NCBI RefSeq assembly: GCF_018383905.1
Contig: NZ_JAGYWA010000005.1
Coordinates: forward strand, 310,001 to 374,000
DNA: 64,000 nt
DNA from: Flavobacterium branchiicola
GTDB lineage: Bacteria; Bacteroidota; Bacteroidia; Flavobacteriales; Flavobacteriaceae
Direction: 5' to 3'
Below are positions 1 through 9,076 of this stretch, one piece after another; within the stretch, counting starts at the first letter, position 1, and the number at the start of each line of letters is the position of its first letter. The position numbers were made by a program, and so were the translations under genes. The notes beneath the pieces are model-generated. The model saw only the letters and a list, made by a program, of their open reading frames with translations, made no database searches and was not told where the DNA came from.

Positions 1-446
1 GCTTCGGGAGTAAAACCAATGATAACAGCATTTCTATAATTACTGCCTGTTAGTATTCGGTATTCTTTTAAATAAAAAAAGAGCGAAAACTTAAAAATAG
101 TAATAAACAGAAGGATCAAAGAAATAAAAACAGCAATAGTTGTTTCACTAAAAATTGCTTCTCTCGAAAACGGAAAAAATGCAACTACGGTTAATAAAAA
201 CAAAATTCCTTGTTTCAGAATTTTAGATGCAATTTCGATTGGTGTTGTAAATCGATAAATAGCATAAAATTTTATGCTGTAAGCGATTAAACCCCAACTA
301 ACAATTTGATAAAAAAGCAATAAAAGAATATCTGAAACCAGCTCACTAAACAGCAAAAAACTTATTACAACAATAATTATCAGATCAATTAAAATACTAA
401 TTGGCCTGATATATTTGGAGTATCTTCCTATTTGAGATCTGGTCAT
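1..446 (-). CDS. Undecaprenyl-phosphate sugar phosphotransferase, N-terminal part (cut by window edge)
   Basis: Only the first 148 codons lie in the window. They give about four hydrophobic helices followed by the start of a soluble nucleotide-binding-like region (RNAVIIGFTPEA), the architecture of WcaJ/WbaP-type polyprenyl glycosylphosphotransferases. The catalytic domain would lie beyond the left edge and cannot be seen. Members of this family put the first sugar phosphate on undecaprenyl phosphate to start a polysaccharide repeat unit at the inner membrane. The start at 446 follows the end of the UDP-glucuronate decarboxylase gene by 27 bp in the same direction, so the two are likely co-transcribed. 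The family call comes from the membrane layout and the junction motif only. Confidence 0.72.
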   Translation of the reverse strand, partial: MTRSQIGRYSKYIRPISILIDLIIIVVISFLLFSELVSDILLLLFYQIVSWGLIAYSIKFYAIYRFTTPIEIASKILKQGILFLLTVVAFFPFSREAIFSETTIAVFISLILLFITIFKFSLFFYLKEYRILTGSNYRNAVIIGFTPE

Positions 447-473
447 AATTGCTTTTAATGCTAAAAAATAACC

Positions 474-1457
474 TTATTTTATGTAACTTGAGAAATCTTT
501 ATGCTCCTCTTTAGAAAGTTCTTCTTTAGAAAGTGATCTAAAATAATCGTACGTAATTTTCATTCCTTCAGAACGGTTTACTTTTGCTTCCCAACCTAAC
601 AATTCTTTAGCCTTTGTTGTATCCGGCTGACGCTGTAATGGATCATTTATTGGTAAAGGATGATAAACTACTTTTTGATTCGTTCCTGTAAGTTTTATAA
701 TTTCTTCGGCAAAATCTTTAATTGTTATTTCATCAGGATTTCCAATATTTACCGGATAAACATAATCTGAATGTAATAATCTATAAATTCCTTCCACCTG
801 ATCATCAACATAACAGAAAGAACGCGTTTGCATTCCGTCTCCAAAAATCGTTAAATCTTCCCCACGCAATGCCTGACCAATAAAAGCTGGAATAACACGA
901 CCATCATTTAGTCGCATTCTTGGTCCGTAAGTATTAAAAATACGCACAATTCTGGTTTCTACACCATGAAAAGTATGATACGCCATGGTTATAGATTCCT
1001 GAAAACGTTTTGCTTCATCATAAACGCCTCTTGGCCCAATTGTATTTACGTTTCCGTAGTATTCTTCGGTTTGAGGATGTACTAATGGATCTCCATATAC
1101 TTCAGAAGTCGATGCAATTAAAATTCTGGCTTTTTTCACGCGTGCCAAACCTAATAAATTATGAGTTCCAAGTGATCCAACTTTTAAAGTCTGAATTGGA
1201 ATTTTTAAATAATCTATAGGACTTGCAGGAGATGCAAAATGCAAAATATAATCTAAATCACCTGGAACATGAACAAATTTGGTAATATCATGATGATAAA
1301 ACTCAAAATGTTCCAGTTTGAATAAATGCTCAATATTTTTAAGATCTCCTGTTATCAAATTATCCATTCCAATAACATAATAGCCTTCTTTGATAAAACG
1401 ATCGCACAAATGTGATCCTAAAAAACCCGCTGCTCCGGTAATAAGTATTCTTTTCAT
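474..1457 (-). CDS. UDP-glucuronate decarboxylase (UDP-xylose synthase), SDR family
   Basis: This 327-residue extended short-chain dehydrogenase converts UDP-glucuronate to UDP-xylose with NAD. Seen directly: the Rossmann glycine motif GAAGFLG at residues 8-14, the catalytic YxxxK (Y146, K150), the STSEVYGDP segment and [11 protein letters not shown], all typical of bacterial UXS enzymes. An in-frame ATG lies 13 codons upstream, but those residues are not conserved-looking and MKRILITG is the usual beginning, so 1457 is chosen. It sits in a surface-polysaccharide locus and would supply xylose or a related pentose for the repeat unit. An alternative is another NDP-sugar epimerase or decarboxylase of the same family. 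Confidence 0.88.
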   Translation of the reverse strand: MKRILITGAAGFLGSHLCDRFIKEGYYVIGMDNLITGDLKNIEHLFKLEHFEFYHHDITKFVHVPGDLDYILHFASPASPIDYLKIPIQTLKVGSLGTHNLLGLARVKKARILIASTSEVYGDPLVHPQTEEYYGNVNTIGPRGVYDEAKRFQESITMAYHTFHGVETRIVRIFNTYGPRMRLNDGRVIPAFIGQALRGEDLTIFGDGMQTRSFCYVDDQVEGIYRLLHSDYVYPVNIGNPDEITIKDFAEEIIKLTGTNQKVVYHPLPINDPLQRQPDTTKAKELLGWEAKVNRSEGMKITYDYFRSLSKEELSKEEHKDFSSYIK

Positions 1458-1621
1458 AATGATTTTTTGACCTTTTGTTTTTGATAATCTCTGCAAATAT
1501 GCACAAATGTAATAAAATATACGGCCTTTGAAATGACTAAAACTTGAAGTAAAAGAGAGATTTGTTTTTTATTTAATATTAATTGGTTTATTTTACTTTT
1601 ACTGAACTAAATTTATCTGTT

Positions 1622-2698
1622 TTGAAAGTTGTACATGTTGTTGAAGCACTAGAAGGTGGCGTTTATACTTATTTTAAAGATCTTTCATGGTTCTTTGGAA
1701 GTGAAGAAATACGTAAAACTGTCGACACGACAATCATTTACAGTGGTCATCGAAACGGGGTAAATCCCGCAAAAGTACAGAAAGAATTTTCTACCGGAGT
1801 TCAATTACTGCATATAAGTATGGTTCGCGAAATTTCGCTGTTTAAGGATTTAAAATCACTTTATAAATTAAACCGTGAACTCAAAAAAATCAATCCGGAT
1901 ATTATTCATCTGCATTCTTCAAAAGCAGGAGTTTTGGGGAGAATAGCTGCTTTTGCCTTATTAAAAAAAAAGAAAGTTTTTTATACCCCTCACGGTTATG
2001 CCTTTTTAAGAACCGATATTTCAAAAGCATCACAAAACCTTTATTTCACAATTGAGAAGAGTTTTCAGCAAGTTTTTGGCGGAACAACCATTGCTTGTGG
2101 TGATACAGAATTTGAAATTGGTAAAAAAATCGGGGCTTCAAAACTCATTAGAAATGGGGTTGACATAACAGAAATACGTCAGTATTTTTTACCTCATCAA
2201 AACTCAAAACTTACAATTGGTATTTTGGGCAGAATTACTGCTGCAAGAAATCCCGAACTATTTAATGAAATTGCGCTTCGTTTTCCCAATTTCAATTTTA
2301 TATGGATTGGAGATGGGGAGTTAAAACATCTTATTACAGCTCCAAATATTCAAATCACTGGTTGGATTTTAGATAAAAATGTCGTTTTAAATGCTTTAAA
2401 TGAAATTGACATTTATCTTCAGACTTCTCTTTGGGAAGGATTACCAATTGCCGTTCTTGAAGCTATGGTTTTGGAAAAACCAGTAATTGCGACGAATATT
2501 GTGGGGAATAAAGACATTGTAATCCTAAATGAAACCGGATTTCTTTTTGATGATATAAGCGAGTTAGAAAATTATTTTGAAACTCTAAAAGATCCAAATA
2601 CCAGAGTAACTTTTGGAGAAAAAGCATTCAAAAGATGCCAGGAATTATTCGATATCAATCAAAATTTTAAACAACTTCAGGAGCTGTATTTGGAATAG
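1622..2698 (+). CDS. Glycosyltransferase family 4
   Basis: GT-B fold retaining glycosyltransferase of about 358 residues that should transfer a sugar to a lipid-linked oligosaccharide in the cytoplasm. N-terminal half: VVHVVEALEGGV acceptor-domain start and IIHLHSSKAG. C-terminal half: ILGRITAARNP and the E(x7)E region SLWEGLPIAVLEAM, the nucleotide-sugar binding signature of GT4. No ATG is available near the start; a TTG at 1622 puts KVVHVVEALEGG at the N-terminus, as usual for the family (a TTG at 1583 is the alternative). It is the only gene of the polysaccharide locus on this strand, and its last 32 bp overlap the 3' end of the convergent O-antigen ligase gene. Confidence 0.85.
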   Translation: MKVVHVVEALEGGVYTYFKDLSWFFGSEEIRKTVDTTIIYSGHRNGVNPAKVQKEFSTGVQLLHISMVREISLFKDLKSLYKLNRELKKINPDIIHLHSSKAGVLGRIAAFALLKKKKVFYTPHGYAFLRTDISKASQNLYFTIEKSFQQVFGGTTIACGDTEFEIGKKIGASKLIRNGVDITEIRQYFLPHQNSKLTIGILGRITAARNPELFNEIALRFPNFNFIWIGDGELKHLITAPNIQITGWILDKNVVLNALNEIDIYLQTSLWEGLPIAVLEAMVLEKPVIATNIVGNKDIVILNETGFLFDDISELENYFETLKDPNTRVTFGEKAFKRCQELFDINQNFKQLQELYLE

Positions 2699-3971
2699 AT
2701 TTCTTTTGCATCCAATAACTGGCAAAAATTGAAAACCATAATCCGCTGAAAGCAATGCCATCAAAACGAAGGAGAAAATCGTCTGTTAAGTTTGAGGCAA
2801 AAAAGATGAAAAAGAATGAAAATATAATCGCATTTTTAAGATCATAACCCAAATATCCAATCGTGAAGATATAAAACAAAGCCACTATAGGACCCAGAAT
2901 TCCAAATTTTAGTAAAAAATCAAGAAACTGATTGTGCGTAGGAAGTTTGTATTTGGCTAAAAAATACTGATTAGTTTCGGCAAAATATTTATTTAATTCC
3001 GGTTTACTATCTGCTGCTCCAACACCAAAAGGAAGATTTTTTACCGACAATTCCCAAGCCGATTTCCAAATAGAAACTCTTGTTACCAGTGAATTATAAA
3101 CCTTTATTTCTGGATGATCAATTTCATCTAATTTGCCCACTTTATCCATATAAGCAAATGTAGTCGAAGTATACTTCTCTTTCATATACGGATTTTTCTG
3201 AACGAAGAAAAACAACGTTACGCCCAGCAAAATCAAGGCAATTGTACTCGTTAAAATCATTTTTCTAATATTGATTCTAGCGCTGATTTCAAAAAATATC
3301 ACAATTAAAAAACCTGCCAATACATTTAACAATGCCATTCTGGTATTCACAAAAAGAACAAAAAAGAAAGACAAAACAAAAACGGTAAGCCTAACTACCT
3401 TTAAGCCCAATTTTTCATTGTTCCTAAAGCTGTAAAAAACAAAATAAAGTGCACAAACGGATACAAATGCCAAATGCATATTTAAGGCCGGGGCATGAAT
3501 ACCAAGCGTTTCTGAGAATTTATATCCCATTTCAAACAAATCAATTCCGCTTAAATATTTCTGCATCAATTCGGGATAAACAACATTAAACCTGATGAAA
3601 AAAAATAATATTATTGCTGCGGTTACGGCAGAATAAGTCTGCAATAATTTAAAAAAATAGATACGCTGATAATTTCCAATAATAAAAACCGGAAACAATA
3701 ACAAAGAAATATTCTTTTCAAGCGATTTAAATCCTTTGGAAAAAGAATCATTAGCCCAAAAAAGTAAAATTTCAAGTAAAAGTGGAGACGCAATACAAAC
3801 CACTAAAATAAATGCTGTCTTGTCAAATTTTAATTTCCGAACAAAAATCAAATTAAAAACGCCAAATAAAATGATAAGCAATGTACATGGTTTTCTGAAA
3901 ATCATGGTAACCGCTATCAGGCACAAGAAAATATGAAAAATTCTATTGAAGTTCTTTTCGGAAAGATTCAT
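2667..3971 (-). CDS. O-antigen ligase/polymerase family membrane protein
   Basis: Polytopic inner-membrane protein of about 434 residues with some ten hydrophobic helices and one large periplasmic loop containing the motif LPTHNQFLDFLLKFG, the Wzy_C/O-antigen ligase hallmark. Such proteins polymerise repeat units or attach a finished polysaccharide to its acceptor. The start at MNLSEKNF is chosen; an ATG four codons earlier is equally possible. It overlaps the preceding gene of the operon by about 30 bp, suggesting translational coupling. With the neighbouring EpsG-like protein the locus has two candidate polymerase/ligase proteins; which one does which cannot be told from sequence. Confidence 0.8.
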   Translation of the reverse strand: MNLSEKNFNRIFHIFLCLIAVTMIFRKPCTLLIILFGVFNLIFVRKLKFDKTAFILVVCIASPLLLEILLFWANDSFSKGFKSLEKNISLLLFPVFIIGNYQRIYFFKLLQTYSAVTAAIILFFFIRFNVVYPELMQKYLSGIDLFEMGYKFSETLGIHAPALNMHLAFVSVCALYFVFYSFRNNEKLGLKVVRLTVFVLSFFFVLFVNTRMALLNVLAGFLIVIFFEISARINIRKMILTSTIALILLGVTLFFFVQKNPYMKEKYTSTTFAYMDKVGKLDEIDHPEIKVYNSLVTRVSIWKSAWELSVKNLPFGVGAADSKPELNKYFAETNQYFLAKYKLPTHNQFLDFLLKFGILGPIVALFYIFTIGYLGYDLKNAIIFSFFFIFFASNLTDDFLLRFDGIAFSGLWFSIFASYWMQKKSIPNTAPEVV

Positions 3972-5007
3972 AATATAAAGCAAAATAAATTAAAGGAAAA
4001 ACACCTATTTTGTGTCTTACAGCGGTTCCTAAATCCGGCTCAAAAACTCCTTGTACGATAAAAAAAGCAAAAATAATAAGCAGCACCAAAAGCTCTTTGG
4101 AGTATCTTTTTCTATTTGTCAGACATTTAGCAAAACGTACCAGTAAAATATAAAATAACAGCAGCTGCCAGATTATAAAAATAATAATTTGGGGAGATAG
4201 AATATGTTTTAAACCGTTTATTGGAATATTTACAGTAAAAAAGCCATAAAAGATACCTATCGTTTCTCCATACCATGTATTAGTTTCTATTGGTGAAATT
4301 ATTATAGAATTGGCATCTGAAGAGCCAACCCGATCGCTGTTTACTACTTCCCTGCTAATCTCAGAAAGGTATTTCCCTTTTAAAACTCCATGGCTAAAGG
4401 ATAAAAAAACAGCAATCAATAAACCATAAAATATGGTGGTTATGGTTTTGTTTTTAAAAGTCATTAAACTTAACAAATACATACCAACGCCAATAACAGG
4501 AATTAAAAGATAATAGGGTCTAAAAAACACTCCAAAAATTAATAATAAAAGTATAGAGTACCAGATCGTTTTCTTTAAAGAAATCTCTTGATTTATACAC
4601 ATAAAAACAATTGGTGAGACATATAAAAAAGTGATAAATTCCTTTGAAGGCATTGACATAAAAATGGCAATCATTAAGATTCCCATATAAACCAATACAT
4701 TCTTAACGTTTATTTTTTCAAACTGATCCGGAATGCCGATTTTATATAAAATATACATTAAAACAGGAAACTGAATCAAGGCAATAATAGGAAATGGTAA
4801 ATAACGCAGTCCTGAAATTTTGTATAGTAAAATTGAAAGTGGATAGCTACCAAAATAACCAATTTCATTTCCCTTATCGTAAGCTATAATAGCCGCATCA
4901 TAAAAAAACTTAGGCGGTAAAATAAAAAAAGTAAGCACTGCAACAAGCAAATTTGCCGCTGCAATCAGTAAAAATGCTGCTTTACTTTTTTTTATTTTGG
5001 TGTTCAT
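3943..5007 (-). CDS. EpsG-like putative polysaccharide polymerase, polytopic membrane protein
   Basis: A 354-residue protein made almost entirely of hydrophobic helices (about ten), with an early polar loop around FYDAAIIAYDKGNEIGYFGSYP and a MPSKEF segment. The layout resembles EpsG/Wzy-type polymerases, whose sequences diverge strongly, so the call leans on position between the Wzx flippase and an O-antigen ligase family gene. It would act in the inner membrane on lipid-linked repeat units. It starts 15 bp after the flippase gene ends, in the same operon. The exact family is uncertain. Confidence 0.55.
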   Translation of the reverse strand: MNTKIKKSKAAFLLIAAANLLVAVLTFFILPPKFFYDAAIIAYDKGNEIGYFGSYPLSILLYKISGLRYLPFPIIALIQFPVLMYILYKIGIPDQFEKINVKNVLVYMGILMIAIFMSMPSKEFITFLYVSPIVFMCINQEISLKKTIWYSILLLLIFGVFFRPYYLLIPVIGVGMYLLSLMTFKNKTITTIFYGLLIAVFLSFSHGVLKGKYLSEISREVVNSDRVGSSDANSIIISPIETNTWYGETIGIFYGFFTVNIPINGLKHILSPQIIIFIIWQLLLFYILLVRFAKCLTNRKRYSKELLVLLIIFAFFIVQGVFEPDLGTAVRHKIGVFPLIYFALYYESFRKELQ

Positions 5008-5022
5008 ATTAAAACTCGCTTT

Positions 5023-6327
5023 TTAATGTAAAAAAATAAAGATTTTATCTTTTCTATATATAACAATAGCTGAAATGCAATTCCAAAAAAAAGCACTCAA
5101 AACGTACGCAATTGCACCGCCGGTCATTCCGTAAATTGGAATTAAAAATCGGTTTAAAAGAAAATTAATTACAACCGCAGCAACTAATATAATTTGAAAA
5201 ATATGTTGTCTTCCGGTCATATTTAAATAAACGGGAGCAGAACCAAATAACGAACAAATTCCTTGTCCGATAATTAAAATTAAAAAGGCCTGCTGCGCCA
5301 CAATATACTGATGTCCGAAAAAAGACAAAACCTGTTCTGAAAAAATACTGATTAAGAAAATTACCGGAAAGGTAATGTAGAAAATTAACCGGGAGCTGTT
5401 TCTCATAACTTTCTTTAATTCTGCCATATTTTGGCTCGAAAATAACTCCGCAATTTTTGCCGAAACAGTAATATTTACTGTCAAAATAATAACTGAAACA
5501 ATGGTCATAATTTTTACTCCAACAGAATAAAATGCAACTGCTTCGTCGTTTCGGTATTTTTTTAAAAACATAATGTCAAAACACATTAATAAAAACATTG
5601 CCATTCCGCTTATTGCAATTGGATATGATTTTATAAAAATTTCCTTTTTAGAAAAAATTTCCGGTGTGCCTGCTTCCACTATTTTATTAAAATAAATGAA
5701 AACAAAAATTGAACTTAAAATTGCTAAAACAACAAATCCCAATAAAAAAACATCTACTAAATAAGTTTCTTTATGCCAATAAAATAAGACTATAGAACCT
5801 ACAATAAGCGGAATATATTTTAAGATATTTCTAAATAACTCTGCGATATATAATTTATCTAAAGCTCTAAAAACTTCAGTATTAAAGAGTGATAATCCGT
5901 AGAAAAATAATGTTGCTGCACCTTTTAAAAGCAGGGTATAAACCTCATCATCTAAAAAATAGTTATTTATTGTTTTTTTATCAATACACAAAATGATAAG
6001 GAAAGCCAATATCGAAGCTATCAAAAGCATCATTACCATTTTACCATAAATTTTTTTGAGCTGTTCAAGTGCATTTTGGCTCGCCAAAAAACCTTTAAAA
6101 TATAAAATAGACTGATCAAAACCAAGCATACAAATACATCCTGCAGCCAGTAAAAATGATCGTATAAAATCATATTGTCCAACCAATTTTGGAGTATAGT
6201 TTTTAGTTAAAAAAACGGTGAAACCAAACAATAAAAGAACGCCAAATATTCGCAGCAGCAAAGTGCTTAAACTTTGCTTTATAAATGGATTTTTTGAAAC
6301 TCTTTCAAAGATTTTGTTCGTTTTCAA
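5023..6327 (-). CDS. Polysaccharide flippase (Wzx-like, MOP superfamily)
   Basis: A 434-residue protein with about twelve transmembrane helices and an N-terminus (KQSLSTLLLRIFGVLLLFGF) typical of Wzx/RfbX oligosaccharide flippases, which move undecaprenyl-linked repeat units to the periplasmic face. Internal features such as the VGVKIMTIVSVIILTVN helix and the late pair ending LIPIYGMTGGAIAYVLS fit the MATE/MOP fold seen in this family. It lies between the Wzz-like gene (8 bp upstream) and the EpsG-like gene (15 bp downstream), a classical Wzx/Wzy arrangement. Substrate unknown. Confidence 0.83.
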   Translation of the reverse strand: MKTNKIFERVSKNPFIKQSLSTLLLRIFGVLLLFGFTVFLTKNYTPKLVGQYDFIRSFLLAAGCICMLGFDQSILYFKGFLASQNALEQLKKIYGKMVMMLLIASILAFLIILCIDKKTINNYFLDDEVYTLLLKGAATLFFYGLSLFNTEVFRALDKLYIAELFRNILKYIPLIVGSIVLFYWHKETYLVDVFLLGFVVLAILSSIFVFIYFNKIVEAGTPEIFSKKEIFIKSYPIAISGMAMFLLMCFDIMFLKKYRNDEAVAFYSVGVKIMTIVSVIILTVNITVSAKIAELFSSQNMAELKKVMRNSSRLIFYITFPVIFLISIFSEQVLSFFGHQYIVAQQAFLILIIGQGICSLFGSAPVYLNMTGRQHIFQIILVAAVVINFLLNRFLIPIYGMTGGAIAYVLSAFFWNCISAIVIYRKDKIFIFLH

Positions 6328-6334
6328 ATGAATG

Positions 6335-7321
6335 TTATTTAACCTGCGATTTCAAAAGCTGTTTACGATAAAACTTTTTGAATAAATGAACTAAAACAAA
6401 AATTAAAAGAAAGAAAACCGGAAATAAAATTTTAAAATTCCCGTTTGTAATTTTCGTGTTATTAATGTTTAAAGTTGTATTAATTTCTTTAATCGCTTTA
6501 TCATAATTCACCAGTTTTAATCTGTTTTTTCCCTGATCTGTTATTAAATACTGTTTTGTTTTAATAATGTCATTCAGCTGTGTATTTTCATTATAATAAA
6601 CTAGCTTGTCATTTCTAGATCCGTTTTTTACCGTGTTCGAAAAGCCGTTTAAAACCTGGTCAATTTGATATATAATAGTATCATTTTGTACAATTTGCTG
6701 CTCCAGATTTTTGTAACCAATTTTTTGAAGCGCTTTAAAATATTCAGAGCTATTCAAATATTTCATCAAGGGTTCAACAATTTCTTTATCGTCTGTAATT
6801 TTGTTTGATACAAACGAAATAGTGTGAAAAGTATAGTTTTTACTCGTTACATTATCTTCCAAAACTTTGTTGACTTCACCAACTTCAGCCATTAATTTTA
6901 TAAGCTCAAAATTTTGCTCTTTGTCTTCAATAAATTTGTAGACATCGGCAATTGGTTTTATTTCAATTTTTTTGATTGTTTTTGGGTGCTTTATTCCAAC
7001 AACAGTCTTTAAGAAAACAGTATCACCTGAAATAATTTTAGAATCTATTAAATTAATTTTAGAATAAAGATAATCGACACTTCCAAAATTTGGAGTTACA
7101 ATTACTTCATTTTGAAATGTTTTTTTACTAGAATCCAAATACCATCCTAATCCAGATCCAAGGATTATTAAAATTAAAACAATAATCCAGTTTCTAACAA
7201 AAAACTGGATTGAATTAAAAATAATTGAATTTATCCTGTCAAAAAAATTGCCGATACTTTTCGAAAGCTGGAAAATATCAATTTCCTGATCAGAATTATT
7301 CTGGGGTACTTTTGTACTCAT
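6335..7321 (-). CDS. Wzz-like chain-length determinant / polysaccharide co-polymerase
   Basis: A 328-residue protein with one membrane helix near residues 42-62 (WIIVLILIILGSGLGWYLD), a long, largely helical periplasmic region and a second helix near the C-terminus (ILFPVFFLLIFVLVHLF) followed by a basic tail. Two terminal helices enclosing a periplasmic domain is the Wzz/PCP-1 topology. No kinase domain is attached. It heads the leftward polysaccharide operon with 8 bp to the flippase gene and follows the DUF6909 gene by 8 bp, so all may share one transcript. Called from topology and context, not from a strong motif. Confidence 0.62.
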   Translation of the reverse strand: MSTKVPQNNSDQEIDIFQLSKSIGNFFDRINSIIFNSIQFFVRNWIIVLILIILGSGLGWYLDSSKKTFQNEVIVTPNFGSVDYLYSKINLIDSKIISGDTVFLKTVVGIKHPKTIKKIEIKPIADVYKFIEDKEQNFELIKLMAEVGEVNKVLEDNVTSKNYTFHTISFVSNKITDDKEIVEPLMKYLNSSEYFKALQKIGYKNLEQQIVQNDTIIYQIDQVLNGFSNTVKNGSRNDKLVYYNENTQLNDIIKTKQYLITDQGKNRLKLVNYDKAIKEINTTLNINNTKITNGNFKILFPVFFLLIFVLVHLFKKFYRKQLLKSQVK

Positions 7322-7329
7322 TTATGAAT

Positions 7330-9009
7330 TTATTTTACGTTGAAAATTTGTTCCAAAATTTTAATAGTAATCAAATAAGTTGGTTTAACACCAGTTGTTC
7401 CAAGTCCGCCGGAAGCCAGTGTACTTCCTGTTTCCAATGGATTATCTGATGCATAATACGCGTAACGAACTTTAATATCGTGCGGAACGCTTTTTCTAAT
7501 TTTTGAAGCAGACTGAATCGCTTTTTGGTAATAAGAACCCTCCATTTCCAGACCAATTACACCCCAGGTTGATTCGTGAAAAAATTTCAGCAAATCTCTG
7601 TTTTGTAAAGACGTTCCTAGAACGGTAACCATTGCACCTTCAAAAACAGCAATGTCATTTCCTTCAAACATTGCCCCTGTTAATTCATTTTCGAAGAAGT
7701 AATTATCTGCCGTTCCTTCGTTGATATGTGCCGTTGGGATCATGATATCTCCCTTTCCACCTTCCAGAATTCCGGCTTTACCCATAATCGAAACTGATTT
7801 TACATTCAGTAACGTTTCTTTTTTAAATGGTTTTAAAAGTTCGTCGATTGTCTCATAAGCCTGCTCGCCAAAAGCATAATCCATTACAATAATGACCGGT
7901 TTTTCTTCGCCTACATTTGCGTTTGAAAATGCCGTTTTAGACCAGTCAATTTTAGCAGTATCAAAAATCTGAACGTCAATATTGGTTCCTGAACAATCCG
8001 GAAGCGAAATCATTCCGTTTTTCAGAGCTAAATCTTCAACCTGACTTCTGATTTCTTTTGATCCAGAACTACTTAATTCTTCATAAATAAAGAAATCTGT
8101 TTTGTTTTTATATTTTGATGTTAATAATGGCGTTGCAAAAAGCGAGTTCATTACACTGTGCATGTTGGCACTAATAACGTGAATTGGACGCTTTAAAAGA
8201 TTATTCGCTTTTAAAACTTCCTTGATATTAGTTGCCCAGATTTCTCCGTGAATATGATGTCCCAGACGTTCACGCAAAACCGGACTAAATGTAATTGTAC
8301 GTTTATTGTTTTCAACAATTTCTTCAATTGCCAATTTTCCTAACCAATAAATAACGTGCAGGAAACGATCTGGCGCATTTTCTGAACCAAAAGCGTCGTA
8401 AATATCCAAAACCTCTTCGAACGTTCTTCCTAAAATATTAGCTACATGCGAAATTGCTTTTTCTTTTTCGATTAAAGTCAATTTTTTAGTTTGCATTACA
8501 GCTTGCTCCAATTTCAGCCAGTCTCGAGAAACTTCACCTCCATCATCAACTAAAACTCTATTTTTAATTTTATGGGATTCTATGAAAATAAAAGTCAAAT
8601 GCGTCAGAATATCATAAATGTCCGAACGTCCGCGTGTGATTTCTACATTCATTTGTTCCTCATCTATTCGGTAACAATTTCTTCTTCTTTTTGGAGGAAC
8701 TATAGCTTGAAAATGCGATTTAGAATACCCTTCATCTGAAGTTAAATTGATAAATCTACATTGTTCAATTCCTATCGGAAGACGTTCTATTACGTATAAA
8801 AGTCCGTTTAGTTCTACTTTTTCTTCTGCAATATTCCCGTAAATTTCCGGACGTAATGCCAATAATGATTCTCTTAAACTGTCACCAGAAACTCCCATTG
8901 GTTTATAAAAACCACGGTTAAATAAATGGCGCATTGTTATGTACATTTTTTCGATAGCTGCAGATGATTCCTGCGCTCTTGATCTTGATATATGTTTGGT
9001 TTCTTTCAT
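7330..9009 (-). CDS. DUF6909 family protein, phosphorylase-like C-terminal region
   Basis: A 559-residue soluble protein of a family I associate with DUF6909 in Flavobacteriia; its biochemical role is not established to my knowledge. The C-terminal third contains GLEMEGSYYQKAI and a TLASGGLGTTGVKPTY segment that recall the nucleoside-binding part of purine/uridine phosphorylases and AMP nucleosidase (an EMEG motif), and the middle holds MISLPDCSGTNIDVQIFD. The N-terminal half is helical and has no recognised motif. It is encoded directly before the Wzz-like gene on the same strand (8 bp gap). A link to nucleotide metabolism is inference only. Confidence 0.6.
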   Translation of the reverse strand: MKETKHISRSRAQESSAAIEKMYITMRHLFNRGFYKPMGVSGDSLRESLLALRPEIYGNIAEEKVELNGLLYVIERLPIGIEQCRFINLTSDEGYSKSHFQAIVPPKRRRNCYRIDEEQMNVEITRGRSDIYDILTHLTFIFIESHKIKNRVLVDDGGEVSRDWLKLEQAVMQTKKLTLIEKEKAISHVANILGRTFEEVLDIYDAFGSENAPDRFLHVIYWLGKLAIEEIVENNKRTITFSPVLRERLGHHIHGEIWATNIKEVLKANNLLKRPIHVISANMHSVMNSLFATPLLTSKYKNKTDFFIYEELSSSGSKEIRSQVEDLALKNGMISLPDCSGTNIDVQIFDTAKIDWSKTAFSNANVGEEKPVIIVMDYAFGEQAYETIDELLKPFKKETLLNVKSVSIMGKAGILEGGKGDIMIPTAHINEGTADNYFFENELTGAMFEGNDIAVFEGAMVTVLGTSLQNRDLLKFFHESTWGVIGLEMEGSYYQKAIQSASKIRKSVPHDIKVRYAYYASDNPLETGSTLASGGLGTTGVKPTYLITIKILEQIFNVK

Positions 9010-9076
9010 TCTGTTTTATTTTGTAAACTCAAATGTAAGCAAATACAAGGCATCCCATGTATCTACTACATTATTT

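Noticed and set aside
1961-1975. A9 run in the GT4 gene as a phase-variation tract
   Set aside because: Runs of A this long are common in this AT-rich genome and encode ordinary lysines; no sign of switching.
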